Program-made: the position numbers and the translations under genes
Notes under the pieces: generated by a model
The model's database searches: none
What the model was told of the DNA's origin: nothing
The model's input: the letters and a program-made list of their open reading frames with translations, nothing else
Assembly (NCBI RefSeq): GCF_003947455.1
Contig: NZ_QHJH01000007.1
Span: 46,585-110,584, forward strand
DNA from: Streptomyces sp. WAC 04229
GTDB taxonomy: Bacteria; Actinomycetota; Actinomycetes; Streptomycetales; Streptomycetaceae
DNA: 64,000 bases
Direction of reading: 5' to 3'
In this document: positions 48,882-57,872 of the stretch, in pieces
Position numbering within the stretch: position 1 is the first letter of the stretch
How the letters are laid out: each line of letters starts with the position of its first letter

Positions 48882-51011
48882 CTACGCCGGCACGCTCGCC
48901 ACGCCCGCCTCCAGGAACGGCTTCCCGTTCACGCGCTGCGAGACGCCCTCGCGGTCCAGGTACGGCGTGATGCCGCCCAGGTGGAAGGGCCAGCCGGCAC
49001 CGGTGATCAGGCAGAGGTCGATGTCCTGGGCCTCGGCGACGACGCCCTCGTCGAGCATCAGGCCGATCTCCTGGGCGACCGCGTCGAGCACCCGCGCCCG
49101 CACCTGCTCCTCGGTCAGGACGGTGTCGCCCTGCTTGAGGAGCGCGGCGACCTCCGGGTCCAGCTCGGGCTTCCCGCTGTCGTAGACGTAGAAGCCGCGC
49201 TTGCCGGCCTCGACGACCGCCTTGAGGTTCGGGGAGACCGTGAAGCGCTCGGGGAAGGCCCCGTTGAGGGTCTCCGAGACGTGCAGGCCGATCGCCGGGC
49301 CGACCAGCTCCAGCAGGACCAGCGGGGACATCGGCAGGCCGAGCGGCTCCACCGCCTTCTCCGCGACGTCCACCGGCGTGCCCTCGTCGATGACGTTCTG
49401 GATCTCGCCCATGAAGCGGGTCAGGATGCGGTTGACGACGAACGCCGGGGCGTCCTTGACGAGGACCGCGGTCTTCTTCAGCTTCTTCGCGACGCCGAAC
49501 GCCGTGGCCAGCGAGGCCTCGTCGGTCTGCTCGCCGCGGACGATCTCCAGCAGCGGCAGGATCGCGACCGGGTTGAAGAAGTGGAAGCCGACGACCCGCT
49601 CGGGGTGCTTCAGCTTCGACGCCATCTCCGAGACGGAGAGGGAGGAGGTGTTGGTGGCGAGGATCGCGTGCGCCGGGGCGACCGCCTCGACCTCCGCGAA
49701 CACCTTCTGCTTGACGCCCATCTCCTCGAAGACCGCTTCGATGACGAAGTCGGCGTCCGCGAAGCCCTCGGCCTTGTCCAGGACGCCGGAGACCAGGGCC
49801 TTCAGCCGGTTCGCCTTGTCCTGGTTGATCCGGCCCTTGCCGAGCAGCTTGTCGATCTCGGCGTGGACGTAGCCCACGCCCTTGTCGACGCGCTCCTGGT
49901 CGATGTCGGTGAGGACGACCGGGACCTCCAGGCGGCGCAGGAAGAGCAGCGCGAGCTGGGAGGCCATCAGGCCGGCGCCGACCACGCCGACCTTGGTGAC
50001 CGGGCGGGCCAGCGACTTGTCCGGGGCGCCCGCGGGGCGCTTGCCGCGCTTCTGCACCAGGTTGAAGGCGTAGATGCCGGACCGCAGTTCGCCGCCCATG
50101 ATCAGGTCGGCGAGCGCCTGGTCCTCGGCGTCGAAGCCCTGCTGGAGGTCGCCGTTCTTGGCGGCGGCGATGATGTCCAGGGCGCGGTAGGCGGCCGGGG
50201 CGGCGCCGTGCACCTTGCCGTCCGCGATGAAGCGGCCCTTCGCGACGGCCTGGTCCCAGGCGTCGCCGCGGTCGATCACCGGGCGCTCGACGGCGATCTC
50301 GCCCTTGAGGACGGACGCCGTCCAGATCAGCGACTGCTCCAGGAAGTCCGCGCCCTCGAACAGCGCGTCCGCGATGCCGAGTTCGTAGACCTGCTTGCCC
50401 TTGAGCTGCTTGTTCTGGTTCAGGCTGTTCTCGATGATCACCGAGACGGCCTTGTCCGCGCCGATCAGGTTCGGCAGCAGGGTGCAGCCGCCCCAGCCGG
50501 GGACCAGGCCGAGGAAGACCTCGGGGAGCGAGAACGCCGGGAGGGCCGCGGAGACCGTCCGGTAGGAGCAGTGCAGGCCGATCTCCACGCCGCCGCCCAT
50601 GGAGGCGCCGTTGTAGTACGCGAAGGACGGCACGGCCAGCTTCGACAGCCGCTTGAGGACGTCGTGGCCGCCCTTGCCGATGGCCAGCGCGTCCTCGTGC
50701 CGCTTCAGCAGCTCGACGCCCTTGAGGTCGGCGCCGACGGCGAAGATGAACGGCTTGCCGGTGACGCCGACGCCGACGATGTCGCCGTCCGCGGCCTCCT
50801 TCTCGACCTGGTCGATCGCGGCGTCGATGTTCGCCAGCGACTGCGGGCCGAGTGTGGTCGGCTTGGTGTGGTCGTGGCCGTTGTCCAGGGTGATCAGGGC
50901 GAAGCGCCCGGCACCGAGGGGAAGGTCGAAGTGGCGTACGTGCGCCTGGGTGACGACCTCGCCGGGGAACAGCTCGGCCGCACCCTTCAGCAGCTCTGCG
51001 GTGGTGCTCAC
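48882..51011 (-). CDS. fadB: Multifunctional enoyl-CoA hydratase / 3-hydroxyacyl-CoA dehydrogenase
   Basis: The trifunctional-type alpha subunit of fatty-acid beta-oxidation, 709 aa. An N-terminal enoyl-CoA hydratase domain (about 15-310: FIFAVGADLKG; YYNGASMGGGVEIGLHCSYR; EVFLGLVPGWGG) hydrates enoyl-CoA. The C-terminal 3-hydroxyacyl-CoA dehydrogenase (KVGVVGAGLMASQLA near 340; ATNTSSLSVSEMA; VVGFHFFNPVAILPLLEIV) oxidises the product. The GTG at 51011 overlaps the thiolase stop by four bases; the longer frame upstream is antisense-free noise inside fadA. Confidence 0.95.
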   Translation of the reverse strand: MSTTAELLKGAAELFPGEVVTQAHVRHFDLPLGAGRFALITLDNGHDHTKPTTLGPQSLANIDAAIDQVEKEAADGDIVGVGVTGKPFIFAVGADLKGVELLKRHEDALAIGKGGHDVLKRLSKLAVPSFAYYNGASMGGGVEIGLHCSYRTVSAALPAFSLPEVFLGLVPGWGGCTLLPNLIGADKAVSVIIENSLNQNKQLKGKQVYELGIADALFEGADFLEQSLIWTASVLKGEIAVERPVIDRGDAWDQAVAKGRFIADGKVHGAAPAAYRALDIIAAAKNGDLQQGFDAEDQALADLIMGGELRSGIYAFNLVQKRGKRPAGAPDKSLARPVTKVGVVGAGLMASQLALLFLRRLEVPVVLTDIDQERVDKGVGYVHAEIDKLLGKGRINQDKANRLKALVSGVLDKAEGFADADFVIEAVFEEMGVKQKVFAEVEAVAPAHAILATNTSSLSVSEMASKLKHPERVVGFHFFNPVAILPLLEIVRGEQTDEASLATAFGVAKKLKKTAVLVKDAPAFVVNRILTRFMGEIQNVIDEGTPVDVAEKAVEPLGLPMSPLVLLELVGPAIGLHVSETLNGAFPERFTVSPNLKAVVEAGKRGFYVYDSGKPELDPEVAALLKQGDTVLTEEQVRARVLDAVAQEIGLMLDEGVVAEAQDIDLCLITGAGWPFHLGGITPYLDREGVSQRVNGKPFLEAGVASVPA

Positions 51012-52225
51012 TTGTCCCCCTCGAAGTGCGGGTTCTCCCAGATGACGGTCGCGCCCATGCCGAAGCCGACGCACATGGTGGTCAGGCCGTAGCGGACGTG
51101 CGGCTGCTCCTCGAACTGGCGGGCCAGCTGCGTCATCAGACGCACGCCGGAGGAGGCCAGCGGGTGGCCGAAGGCGATGGCGCCGCCGTACTGGTTGACG
51201 CGCGCGTCGTCGTCGGCGATGCCGTAGTGCTCCAGGAAGGCGAGGACCTGGACGGCGAACGCCTCGTTGATCTCGAACAGGCCGATGTCGTCGATGGACA
51301 GGCCGGCCTGGGCCAGCGCCTTCTCCGTCGCCGGGATCGGTCCGTAGCCCATGACCTCCGGCTCGACACCCGCGAAGGAGTACGAGACCAGGCGCATCTT
51401 GACGGGCAGGTCGTGCTCGCGGGCGAAGTCCTCGCTCGCGATGATCGAGGCGGTGGCGCCGTCGTTCAGACCGGCCGCGTTGCCCGCGGTGACCCGGCCG
51501 TGCACGCGGAACGGCGTCTTCAGGCCGGAGAGGTTCTCCAGCGTGGTGCCCGGACGCATCGGCTCGTCGGCGGTGACCAGGCCCCAGCCCGTCTCGCCCG
51601 CCTCTTCGTTGGTGCGGCGCACCGAGACCGGCACCAGGTCGGCCTGGATCTGGCCGTTGGCGTACGCCTTGGCGGCCTTCTCCTGCGAGCGCACGGCGTA
51701 CTCGTCGGCGCGCCGCTTGGTGATGCTCGGGTAGCGGTCGTGCAGGTTCTCCGCGGTCATGCCCATGAACAGGGCGGACTCGTCGACCAGCTTCTCGGAG
51801 ACGAACCGCGGGTTGGGGTCGGCGCCCTCGCCCATCGGGTGGCGGCCCATGTGCTCGACACCGCCCGCGATGGCGACGTCGTACGCGCCGAAGGCGACCG
51901 AGCCGGCCACGGTGGTGACGGCGGTCAGCGCGCCCGCGCACATGCGGTCGATCGCGTAGCCGGGCACCGACTGGGGCAGACCGGCCAGGATGCCGGCCAT
52001 CCGGCCGATGGTCAGGCCCTGGTCGCCGACCTGCGTGGTGGCGGCGACGGCGACCTCGTCGACCTTCTTCGGGTCGAGACCGGGGTTGCGGCGCAGCAGC
52101 TCCCGGATCGCCTTCACGACCAGGTCGTCGGCGCGGGTCTCGTGGTAGACGCCCTTCGGGCCCGCCTTGCCGAACGGGGTGCGGACGCCGTCTACGAAGA
52201 CGACGTCCCTGACGGTACGAGGCAC
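51008..52225 (-). CDS. fadA: Acetyl-CoA acyltransferase (3-ketoacyl-CoA thiolase)
   Basis: Releases acetyl-CoA from 3-ketoacyl-CoA, the last step of beta-oxidation; pairs with FadB as the two-gene operon fadA-fadB. The 405-aa length is normal. Catalytic residues are visible: nucleophile Cys in DRMCAGALTAVTT, His in FGHPLASSGVRL and the second Cys in TMCVGFGMGATVIW. The GTG at 52225 follows GGAGGAG by seven bases. The promoter region upstream has TGAGCGCGCGCTCA-type palindromic sequence near 52276-52289, a possible TetR/FadR-type site. Confidence 0.95.
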   Translation of the reverse strand: MPRTVRDVVFVDGVRTPFGKAGPKGVYHETRADDLVVKAIRELLRRNPGLDPKKVDEVAVAATTQVGDQGLTIGRMAGILAGLPQSVPGYAIDRMCAGALTAVTTVAGSVAFGAYDVAIAGGVEHMGRHPMGEGADPNPRFVSEKLVDESALFMGMTAENLHDRYPSITKRRADEYAVRSQEKAAKAYANGQIQADLVPVSVRRTNEEAGETGWGLVTADEPMRPGTTLENLSGLKTPFRVHGRVTAGNAAGLNDGATASIIASEDFAREHDLPVKMRLVSYSFAGVEPEVMGYGPIPATEKALAQAGLSIDDIGLFEINEAFAVQVLAFLEHYGIADDDARVNQYGGAIAFGHPLASSGVRLMTQLARQFEEQPHVRYGLTTMCVGFGMGATVIWENPHFEGDK

Positions 52226-52275
52226 GATGGCTCTCCTCCAGGGTGCGGGGTGGCACTGCTGCGGCACGCATGCAC

Positions 52276-52289
52276 TGAGCGCGCGCTCA
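52276..52289. promoter_or_regulatory. Palindrome TGAGCGCGCGCTCA upstream of fadAB
   Basis: A perfect 14-bp palindrome 51 bases upstream of the fadA start, in the region expected to hold the promoter. It may be an operator for a fatty-acid-responsive TetR or GntR regulator, but GC-rich DNA gives such palindromes by chance. Confidence 0.4.
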
Positions 52290-52397
52290 GTCCCCATGCT
52301 ACTTATGAGTAACGTAGCTGCCCAGTCCCCCCGGCGGGAGCGGCGAACGTCACACCGTCGGGGCACGCGGAGGCTCGGCGCGGGTCCGCCGGATGGC

Positions 52398-53690
52398 TCA
52401 GCGCGGGTCCGCCGCGGAGGTCAGCGCGGTGACCAGCACCGGCGTCACCTGCTCCACCTGCCAGGGCCGGGCCCCGTGGCCGGCCAGGGCGGCCGCCACC
52501 GAGCCGGCGTCGACCGCGGCCGGCGGCTCCCAGCAGACCCGGCGCACCGTGTCCGGCGTGATCAGGTTCTCCTGCGGCATGGCGAGCTGCTCGGCGAGCG
52601 CCGTCACCGCCGCGCGCGCCGCGGACAGCCGGGCCGCCGCGGCCGGGTCCTTGTCGGCCCAGGCCCGCGGCGGCGGGGGACCGGTCACCGGCTGGCCGGG
52701 CTGCGGCAGCTGCGACTCGGAGAGCGCCTTGGCCCGGTCGACCGACACCTGCCACTGCTCCAGCTGCCGGCGGCTGACCCGCCCGAAGCCGTTCAGCGCG
52801 GCCAGCGCCTGCGCGTCGGCCGGCAGCGCGAGCGCCGCCTCGACGATGGCCGCGTCTCCGAGCACCTTGCCGGGGGAGACGTCCCGGCGCTGCGCGATCC
52901 GGTCCCGGGCCTGCCACAGCTCCCGCACGACGGCCAGCTGCCGGCGCCGGCGCACCTTGTGCATGCCGGACGTGCGCCGCCACGGGTCCTTGCGCGGCTC
53001 GGGCGGCGGGGCGGACGCGATCGCGTCGAACTCCTGCCGGGCCCACTCCAGCTTGCCCTGCCGGTCCAGCTCCTTCTCCAGCGCGTCCCGCAGGTCGACG
53101 AGCAGCTCCACGTCGAGCGCGGCGTAGCGCAGCCAGGGCTCGGGCAGCGGGCGGGTGGACCAGTCGACGGCCGAGTGGCCCTTCTCCAGGACGAAGCCCA
53201 GGACGTTCTCCACCATCGCGCCGAGGCCGACCCGCGGGAACCCGGCGAGCCGCCCGGCCAGCTCGGTGTCGAAGATGCGGGTGGGGACCATCCCTATTTC
53301 GCGCAGGCACGGCAGGTCCTGGGTGGCGGCGTGCAGCACCCACTCCACGTCGGCGATGGCCGCGCCGAGTCCGGACAGGTCGGGGCAGGCCACCGGGTCG
53401 ATCAGCGCGCTCCCGGCGCCCTCCCGGCGCAGCTGCACCAGGTAGGCCCGCTGCCCGTAGCGGTACCCGGAGGCACGCTCGGCGTCCACGGCGACGGGGC
53501 CGTGGCCGGCGGCGAAGGCGGCGGTCACTTCGGCGAGGGCGGCCGCGTCGGCGATCACCGGAGGAATGCCCTCGCGCGGTTCGAGCAAGGGGGTCGGCGC
53601 CTGACTCACAGAAGATCCGGCGTCGTCCGGAGGGGCGCCTCCGGTGGTTCGCAGTGGGCGGTCTGCTGCGGTTTCGTGGGCGTCGGTCAC
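52398..53690 (-). CDS. rnd: RNase D-like 3'-5' exonuclease with HRDC domain
   Basis: A 430-aa DEDD-family exonuclease likely to trim tRNA or other RNA 3' ends. The three Exo motifs are seen: VAVDAERASGYRY (first Asp-Glu), LHAATQDLPCLRE (Asp) and RYAALDVELLVDL (Tyr/Asp). An HRDC domain follows (KVRRRRQLAVVRELWQARDR). The GTG at 53690 has no Shine-Dalgarno sequence. GATAGT lies eight bases upstream, so a leaderless mRNA is likely. A 38-bp palindrome separates it from the response regulator. Confidence 0.9.
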   Translation of the reverse strand: MTDAHETAADRPLRTTGGAPPDDAGSSVSQAPTPLLEPREGIPPVIADAAALAEVTAAFAAGHGPVAVDAERASGYRYGQRAYLVQLRREGAGSALIDPVACPDLSGLGAAIADVEWVLHAATQDLPCLREIGMVPTRIFDTELAGRLAGFPRVGLGAMVENVLGFVLEKGHSAVDWSTRPLPEPWLRYAALDVELLVDLRDALEKELDRQGKLEWARQEFDAIASAPPPEPRKDPWRRTSGMHKVRRRRQLAVVRELWQARDRIAQRRDVSPGKVLGDAAIVEAALALPADAQALAALNGFGRVSRRQLEQWQVSVDRAKALSESQLPQPGQPVTGPPPPRAWADKDPAAAARLSAARAAVTALAEQLAMPQENLITPDTVRRVCWEPPAAVDAGSVAAALAGHGARPWQVEQVTPVLVTALTSAADPR

Positions 53691-53714
53691 CTGTCAAGAC
53701 TATCGGTGGATCGA

Positions 53715-53752
53715 CGGCGCCCGCCGACGGAACGTTCCGTCGGCGGGCGCCG
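53715..53752. terminator. 38-bp perfect palindrome, terminator of the response regulator
   Basis: CGGCGCCCGCCGACGGAAC is followed directly by its exact complement. It lies 34 bases past the response-regulator stop and upstream of rnd, so it should insulate the two. Confidence 0.88.
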
Positions 53753-53786
53753 GGGGGTCGTAAACCAGTCAGGTCGGTGAACGGGG

Positions 53787-54449
53787 TCAGTGAATGATGC
53801 CGGTGCGCAGGGCCACCGCGACCATCCCGGCGCGGTCGCCCGTGCCGAGCTTGCGGGCGATGCGGGCCAGGTGGCTCTTGACGGTCAGGGCGGACAGGCC
53901 CATGGAGACACCGATCGCCTTGTTCGACTGGCCCTCCGCGACCAGTCGCAGCACCTCCACCTCGCGGCCGGAGAGCTCGCGGTAGCCGCCCGGGTGGCTC
54001 GGGGCACCCGGGGGGCGGCGGTGCAGGCGGGCGGCGGCGGCACCGATGGGGGCGGCGCCCGGCCGGGTGGGGAGCCCGACGTTGGTGCGGGTGCCGGTGA
54101 CGACGTAGCCCTTGACGCCGCCGGCGAGGGCGTTGCGCACGGCGCCGATGTCGTCGGCGGCGGACAGGGCGAGACCGTTGGGCCAGCCCGCGGCGCGGGT
54201 CTCCGACAGCAGGGTCAGGCCGGAGCCGTCGGGGAGGTGGACTTCGGCGACGCAGATGTCGCGGGGGTTGCCGATGCGGGGACGAGCCTCCGCGACGGAC
54301 GAGGCCTCGATGACGTCGCGCACACCGAGCGCCCACAGGTGGCGGGTGACGGTGGAACGGACGCGCTGGTCGGCCACGACCACCATGGCGGTCGGCTTGT
54401 TCGGGCGGTAGGCGACCAGGCTTGCAGGCTGCTCGAGGAGAACGGACAC
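53787..54449 (-). CDS. Orphan LuxR-family response regulator with atypical receiver
   Basis: A 220-aa regulator: receiver-like domain (about 20-125) and a LuxR/NarL HTH (about 155-215, LSGREVEVLRLVAEGQSNKA, then VSMGLSALTVKSHLARI). In the receiver the phosphoacceptor position is Glu69 (CVAEVHLPDGSG; an Asp is expected four residues before the Pro). The upstream acidic pocket has only one Asp (VADQR). It is therefore unlikely to be switched by a kinase and may be constitutively active or ligand-controlled. No histidine kinase is adjacent. The GTG at 54449 has AGGAGG upstream. Confidence 0.88.
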   Translation of the reverse strand: MSVLLEQPASLVAYRPNKPTAMVVVADQRVRSTVTRHLWALGVRDVIEASSVAEARPRIGNPRDICVAEVHLPDGSGLTLLSETRAAGWPNGLALSAADDIGAVRNALAGGVKGYVVTGTRTNVGLPTRPGAAPIGAAAARLHRRPPGAPSHPGGYRELSGREVEVLRLVAEGQSNKAIGVSMGLSALTVKSHLARIARKLGTGDRAGMVAVALRTGIIH

Positions 54450-54762
54450 CAGGCCTCCTGGGGGGCGGGGACGGGGCCGGCTCGTGGGGTGAAGGCGGGA
54501 CGAACCGTGCTTTCAAGGTCACAGTCGTCTTCGGCACCGAACCCGTTCGCCTTTAGAGAATGATCACGATCTGGTGAGTAACAATCCGAGCAATTCGGAC
54601 ACGCGGTCGATCATTCGAAGATCGAACGGTTTCACACTTTGTCGATACGCGGCCGAAAGTGGCCGTGTCGACAAAGTGACGGAACGTTTCCCAGCCGTGC
54701 GGAAGCCACCTGGTGGAGAAGGCGGAAGCCCTCTGGTGGAGAAGAAGGAAAGGAAGAGCGGG

Positions 54763-55440
54763 TCAGCGCGACTGCGGGCCGCGGCGCTGCGGCAGCGTGA
54801 CGATCGACGCGTCGCCGGGCCCGGCCGGCGGCAGGCCCGCGACCTGCGCCAGCAGGTCGCACCACGAGGCGAGGTGCGCCGCGGTGTCCGGGACGCCGCC
54901 CAGACCCTCCCGCGGCGTCCAGGACGCCCGGATCTCGATCTGCGAGGCCGCGGGGCGCGCCGAGAGCCCCCCGAAGTAGTGGGAGCTCGCGCGCGTGACG
55001 GTGCCGCTCGGCTCCCCGTACGTGAGCCCGCGGGCCTGGAGCGCGCCGGTCAGCCAGGACCAGCACACGTCGGGCAGCAGTGGATCCGCGGCCATCTCCG
55101 GCTCCAGTTCGGCCCGGACCAGGGTCACCAGCCGGAAGGTCCCCCGCCAGGCGTCGTGCCCGGCCGGGTCGTGCAGCAGCACCAGCCGGCCGTCCGCCAG
55201 GTCCTCGTCGCCGTCGACGACCGCGGCCTCCAGCGCGTACGTGTGCGGGGCGAGCCGCTGGGGCGCGCGCGTCGGCTCCACCTCGATCTGCGGCCGCAGC
55301 CGCGCGGCCCGCAGGGCCTCGACGGCGGCCGTGAAGGCCGGCGGTGCCGTACTCCCCTTGTGCCGGGCCTCCTCCTCGGTTCCCTTCGCCTCGTCCATTC
55401 CGCCAGCGCCGTCCGACAGTCGTCCCTGAGCCGCAGCCAT
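54763..55440 (-). CDS. DUF3000 protein
   Basis: A 225-aa actinobacterial protein of unknown function (DUF3000), encoded next to hemE as in other Streptomyces. The core reads [40 protein letters not shown], and [20 protein letters not shown]. No catalytic motif is recognisable. The ATG at 55440 has no ribosome binding site but TAGTGT lies seven bases upstream, fitting a leaderless start; an internal ATG at 55398 is the alternative. It diverges from hemE. Confidence 0.8.
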   Translation of the reverse strand: MAAAQGRLSDGAGGMDEAKGTEEEARHKGSTAPPAFTAAVEALRAARLRPQIEVEPTRAPQRLAPHTYALEAAVVDGDEDLADGRLVLLHDPAGHDAWRGTFRLVTLVRAELEPEMAADPLLPDVCWSWLTGALQARGLTYGEPSGTVTRASSHYFGGLSARPAASQIEIRASWTPREGLGGVPDTAAHLASWCDLLAQVAGLPPAGPGDASIVTLPQRRGPQSR

Positions 55441-55591
55441 GCGGGGAACACTAAGCGGAACGGCGGCCCGGCGCAGGGAGGGACACCCGCGTGCGGACGC
55501 GATGTCCGGATCCCGCGGTACCCCGAGGGCGCGCGGGAGCCGCCCCACCCGCGGTCCGGGACCGTCCGCGCGCCGTGCGAGACTTGCCGGT

Positions 55592-56659
55592 GTGAGTGCC
55601 AACCAGAGCCCCGCGGGCCAGCCGCCGACCGCCACGTACGACTCCGCGTTCCTCAGGGCCTGCAGGCGCGAGCCGGTGCAGCACACCCCGGTGTGGTTCA
55701 TGCGGCAGGCCGGGCGCTCGCTGCCGGAGTACCTCAAGGTGCGCGAGGGCATCCCGATGCTCGAGTCCTGCATGCGGCCGGAACTGGTCACCGAGATCAC
55801 CCTCCAGCCGGTCCGCCGGCACGGCGTGGACGCCGCCATCTACTTCAGCGACATCGTGGTCCCGCTCAAGGCCATCGGCATCGACCTCGACATCAAGCCG
55901 GGCGTCGGCCCGGTCGTCGAGAACCCGATCCGCACCCGCGCGGACCTGGACCGGCTCCGCGAGCTGACCCCCGACGACGTCACCTACGTCAGCGAGGCCA
56001 TCGGCCTGCTCACCCGCGAGCTGGGCGCCACCCCGCTGATCGGCTTCGCCGGGGCGCCGTTCACCCTCGCCAGCTACCTCGTGGAGGGCGGGCCGTCCCG
56101 CAACCACGAGCACACCAAGGCGCTCATGTACGGCGACCCGCAGCTGTGGGCCGACCTCCTGGACCGGCTCGCCGGCATCACCGCGGCCTTCCTGCAGGTG
56201 CAGATCGAGGCGGGCGCGAGCGCCGTCCAGCTCTTCGACTCCTGGGTCGGCGCCCTGTCGCCCGCGGACTACCGCGCCTCGGTGCTGCCCGCCTCCCGCA
56301 AGGTCTTCGAGGCCGTCGCCGGATACGGCGTGCCGCGCATCCACTTCGGCGTCGGCACCGGCGAACTCCTCGGCCTGATGGGCGAGGCCGGCGCGGACGT
56401 CGTCGGCGTCGACTGGCGCGTCCCGATGGACGAGGCGGCCCGCCGGGTCGGCCCCGGCAAGGCGCTCCAGGGCAACCTGGACCCCGCCGTCCTCTTCTCC
56501 ACCCCGCAGGCCGTCGAGACCAAGGCCGGCGAGGTCCTGGACGCGGCGGCGGGACTGGAGGGCCACGTCTTCAACCTCGGCCACGGCGTCCTGCCCACCA
56601 CCGAACCGGACGCGCTGACCCGCCTCGTGGAGTACGTCCACACCCGCACCGCCCGCTGA
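55592..56659 (+). CDS. hemE: Uroporphyrinogen decarboxylase
   Basis: Decarboxylates uroporphyrinogen III to coproporphyrinogen III in haem synthesis. The 355-aa length is normal. [20 protein letters not shown] is the substrate-binding signature, [13 protein letters not shown] includes the catalytic Asp, and [17 protein letters not shown] is conserved. The GTG at 55592 has no clear ribosome binding site; GAGACT seven bases upstream suggests a leaderless mRNA like the divergent DUF3000 gene. Confidence 0.95.
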   Translation: MSANQSPAGQPPTATYDSAFLRACRREPVQHTPVWFMRQAGRSLPEYLKVREGIPMLESCMRPELVTEITLQPVRRHGVDAAIYFSDIVVPLKAIGIDLDIKPGVGPVVENPIRTRADLDRLRELTPDDVTYVSEAIGLLTRELGATPLIGFAGAPFTLASYLVEGGPSRNHEHTKALMYGDPQLWADLLDRLAGITAAFLQVQIEAGASAVQLFDSWVGALSPADYRASVLPASRKVFEAVAGYGVPRIHFGVGTGELLGLMGEAGADVVGVDWRVPMDEAARRVGPGKALQGNLDPAVLFSTPQAVETKAGEVLDAAAGLEGHVFNLGHGVLPTTEPDALTRLVEYVHTRTAR

Positions 56660-56660
56660 G

Positions 56661-56681
56661 CCCCGCGCACCCGTCGCGGGG
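56661..56681 (+). terminator. Terminator of hemE
   Basis: CCCCGCG pairs with CGCGGGG around a 7-base loop immediately after the hemE stop. Confidence 0.65.
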
Positions 56682-56705
56682 CGACCCGCGGCGGGCGGGC
56701 GCACC

Positions 56706-57800
56706 TCACGAGCCGTGCCCCGCCGCCTCCGCGTCCGCCGCGCCCCCCAGCACGGCCGCCGCCACCAGCGGGTACAGCAGCTCGCCCACGGCCGCCAGCC
56801 AACGCACCGGCACGACCCTGCGCAGCGCCCCCGGCGCCAGCGTGGCCAGCGCCTCCCGGGCCGCCGGACGGCCGAGGTCGGGGAAGCCGCCGAGGTCCCG
56901 GGTCACCACGCCCAGCGCGTAGGCGGTGGTCCACACCTCGGCGAGCAGGACGTCGCTGACCCGGTCGTGGATCAAAGCCCGGTGCGGGACGCTCTCCAGC
57001 GCCGTTCGCAGCGACGCCACGACCCGCTCCCGCCCGATGCCCCGCTGCAGCAGCGCCTCCTCGGCCGGCACCCGGCGCCAGCCGTCCGGACTCGCCGGGT
57101 CGCGCAGGTAGACCACGGCCAGCTGCTCCCACCAGCAGAAGTACGGCACCGCGCGCATCGCGGGCAGCACGGAGCCCTCCGGGTCGCCGGCGGGGGCGAG
57201 GCAGGCGGCGCTGCGCGGGCCCATCACGTCGTTGCCGACGAGGCTCGGCGGGTTGGCATGGTCGACCGGGCCGGCCACCGGGACGACCCGGCCGACGTCA
57301 CGCAGGTAGTCGAGCAGGGTGACGTCGTCGGGCGCGTCGGGCGCGGCCTTCACGGCGGCGTACTCCTCGAACCCCCGGGCCAGTCCGGCGGGCAGCACCA
57401 GCGCGACCGACGGGAGGTAGTCGTCCACCACGGGCGCCCAGGCGTGGCCGAGCAGCGCCGCGGCACGGACCGCGTTGGCGGTGCGCGAACCCCACTCGGT
57501 GAACAGGCTGACGGAGTCCCGCGGGCGGGCGGCGGCCAGCGCGGCGACGGTGTCCGCGAAGTCCGGGCAGAGCACGGCGTCGTCCTGGAGCACCAGGTGG
57601 TGCGTGGCGTCGGCGGACACGGACCGCCAGGCCAGGCGCGCGGTGCGCAGGGCCGACGGCGGACCCTGCGGCTCCGGGTCGGTGACGACCCGCGCGGCGA
57701 GCGCGGGGTGCGCCTCGCCCAGAGCCTGTGCCGCGGCCCGCCGCCGCGGGTGGGCCATGATCACGGTGGACAGGCGCGGCTGGGAACGGTGCGGTGTCAT
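56706..57800 (-). CDS. Glycosyltransferase-like protein (GT25-type fold)
   Basis: A 364-aa protein with a GT-A-like N-terminus: LSTVIMAHPRRRAAAQALGE, followed by HHLVLQDDAVLCPDFADTVA, where the QDDA resembles the DxD region of GT25 enzymes. SVSLFTEWGS and PSVALVLPAGLARGFEEY follow. The C-terminal third (DRVSDVLLAEVWTTAYALGV) is helical and not recognised. It lies 72 bases downstream of nagZ in the same direction, so it may be the second gene of a DasR-controlled operon. The donor and acceptor are unknown. Confidence 0.65.
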   Translation of the reverse strand: MTPHRSQPRLSTVIMAHPRRRAAAQALGEAHPALAARVVTDPEPQGPPSALRTARLAWRSVSADATHHLVLQDDAVLCPDFADTVAALAAARPRDSVSLFTEWGSRTANAVRAAALLGHAWAPVVDDYLPSVALVLPAGLARGFEEYAAVKAAPDAPDDVTLLDYLRDVGRVVPVAGPVDHANPPSLVGNDVMGPRSAACLAPAGDPEGSVLPAMRAVPYFCWWEQLAVVYLRDPASPDGWRRVPAEEALLQRGIGRERVVASLRTALESVPHRALIHDRVSDVLLAEVWTTAYALGVVTRDLGGFPDLGRPAAREALATLAPGALRRVVPVRWLAAVGELLYPLVAAAVLGGAADAEAAGHGS

Positions 57801-57872
57801 CCTCGGGTCTCTCTCTCGGGGGCCGAGGCCGCAGCCCCGCCCCTCTTGGTCCGGGTCATCGGGCCCCATGTG

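Noticed and set aside
48882..52271. A single 1129-codon FadA-FadB fusion
   Set aside because: The N-terminal 420 codons of this frame are out of frame with the real thiolase. The true genes overlap by four bases and are separate.
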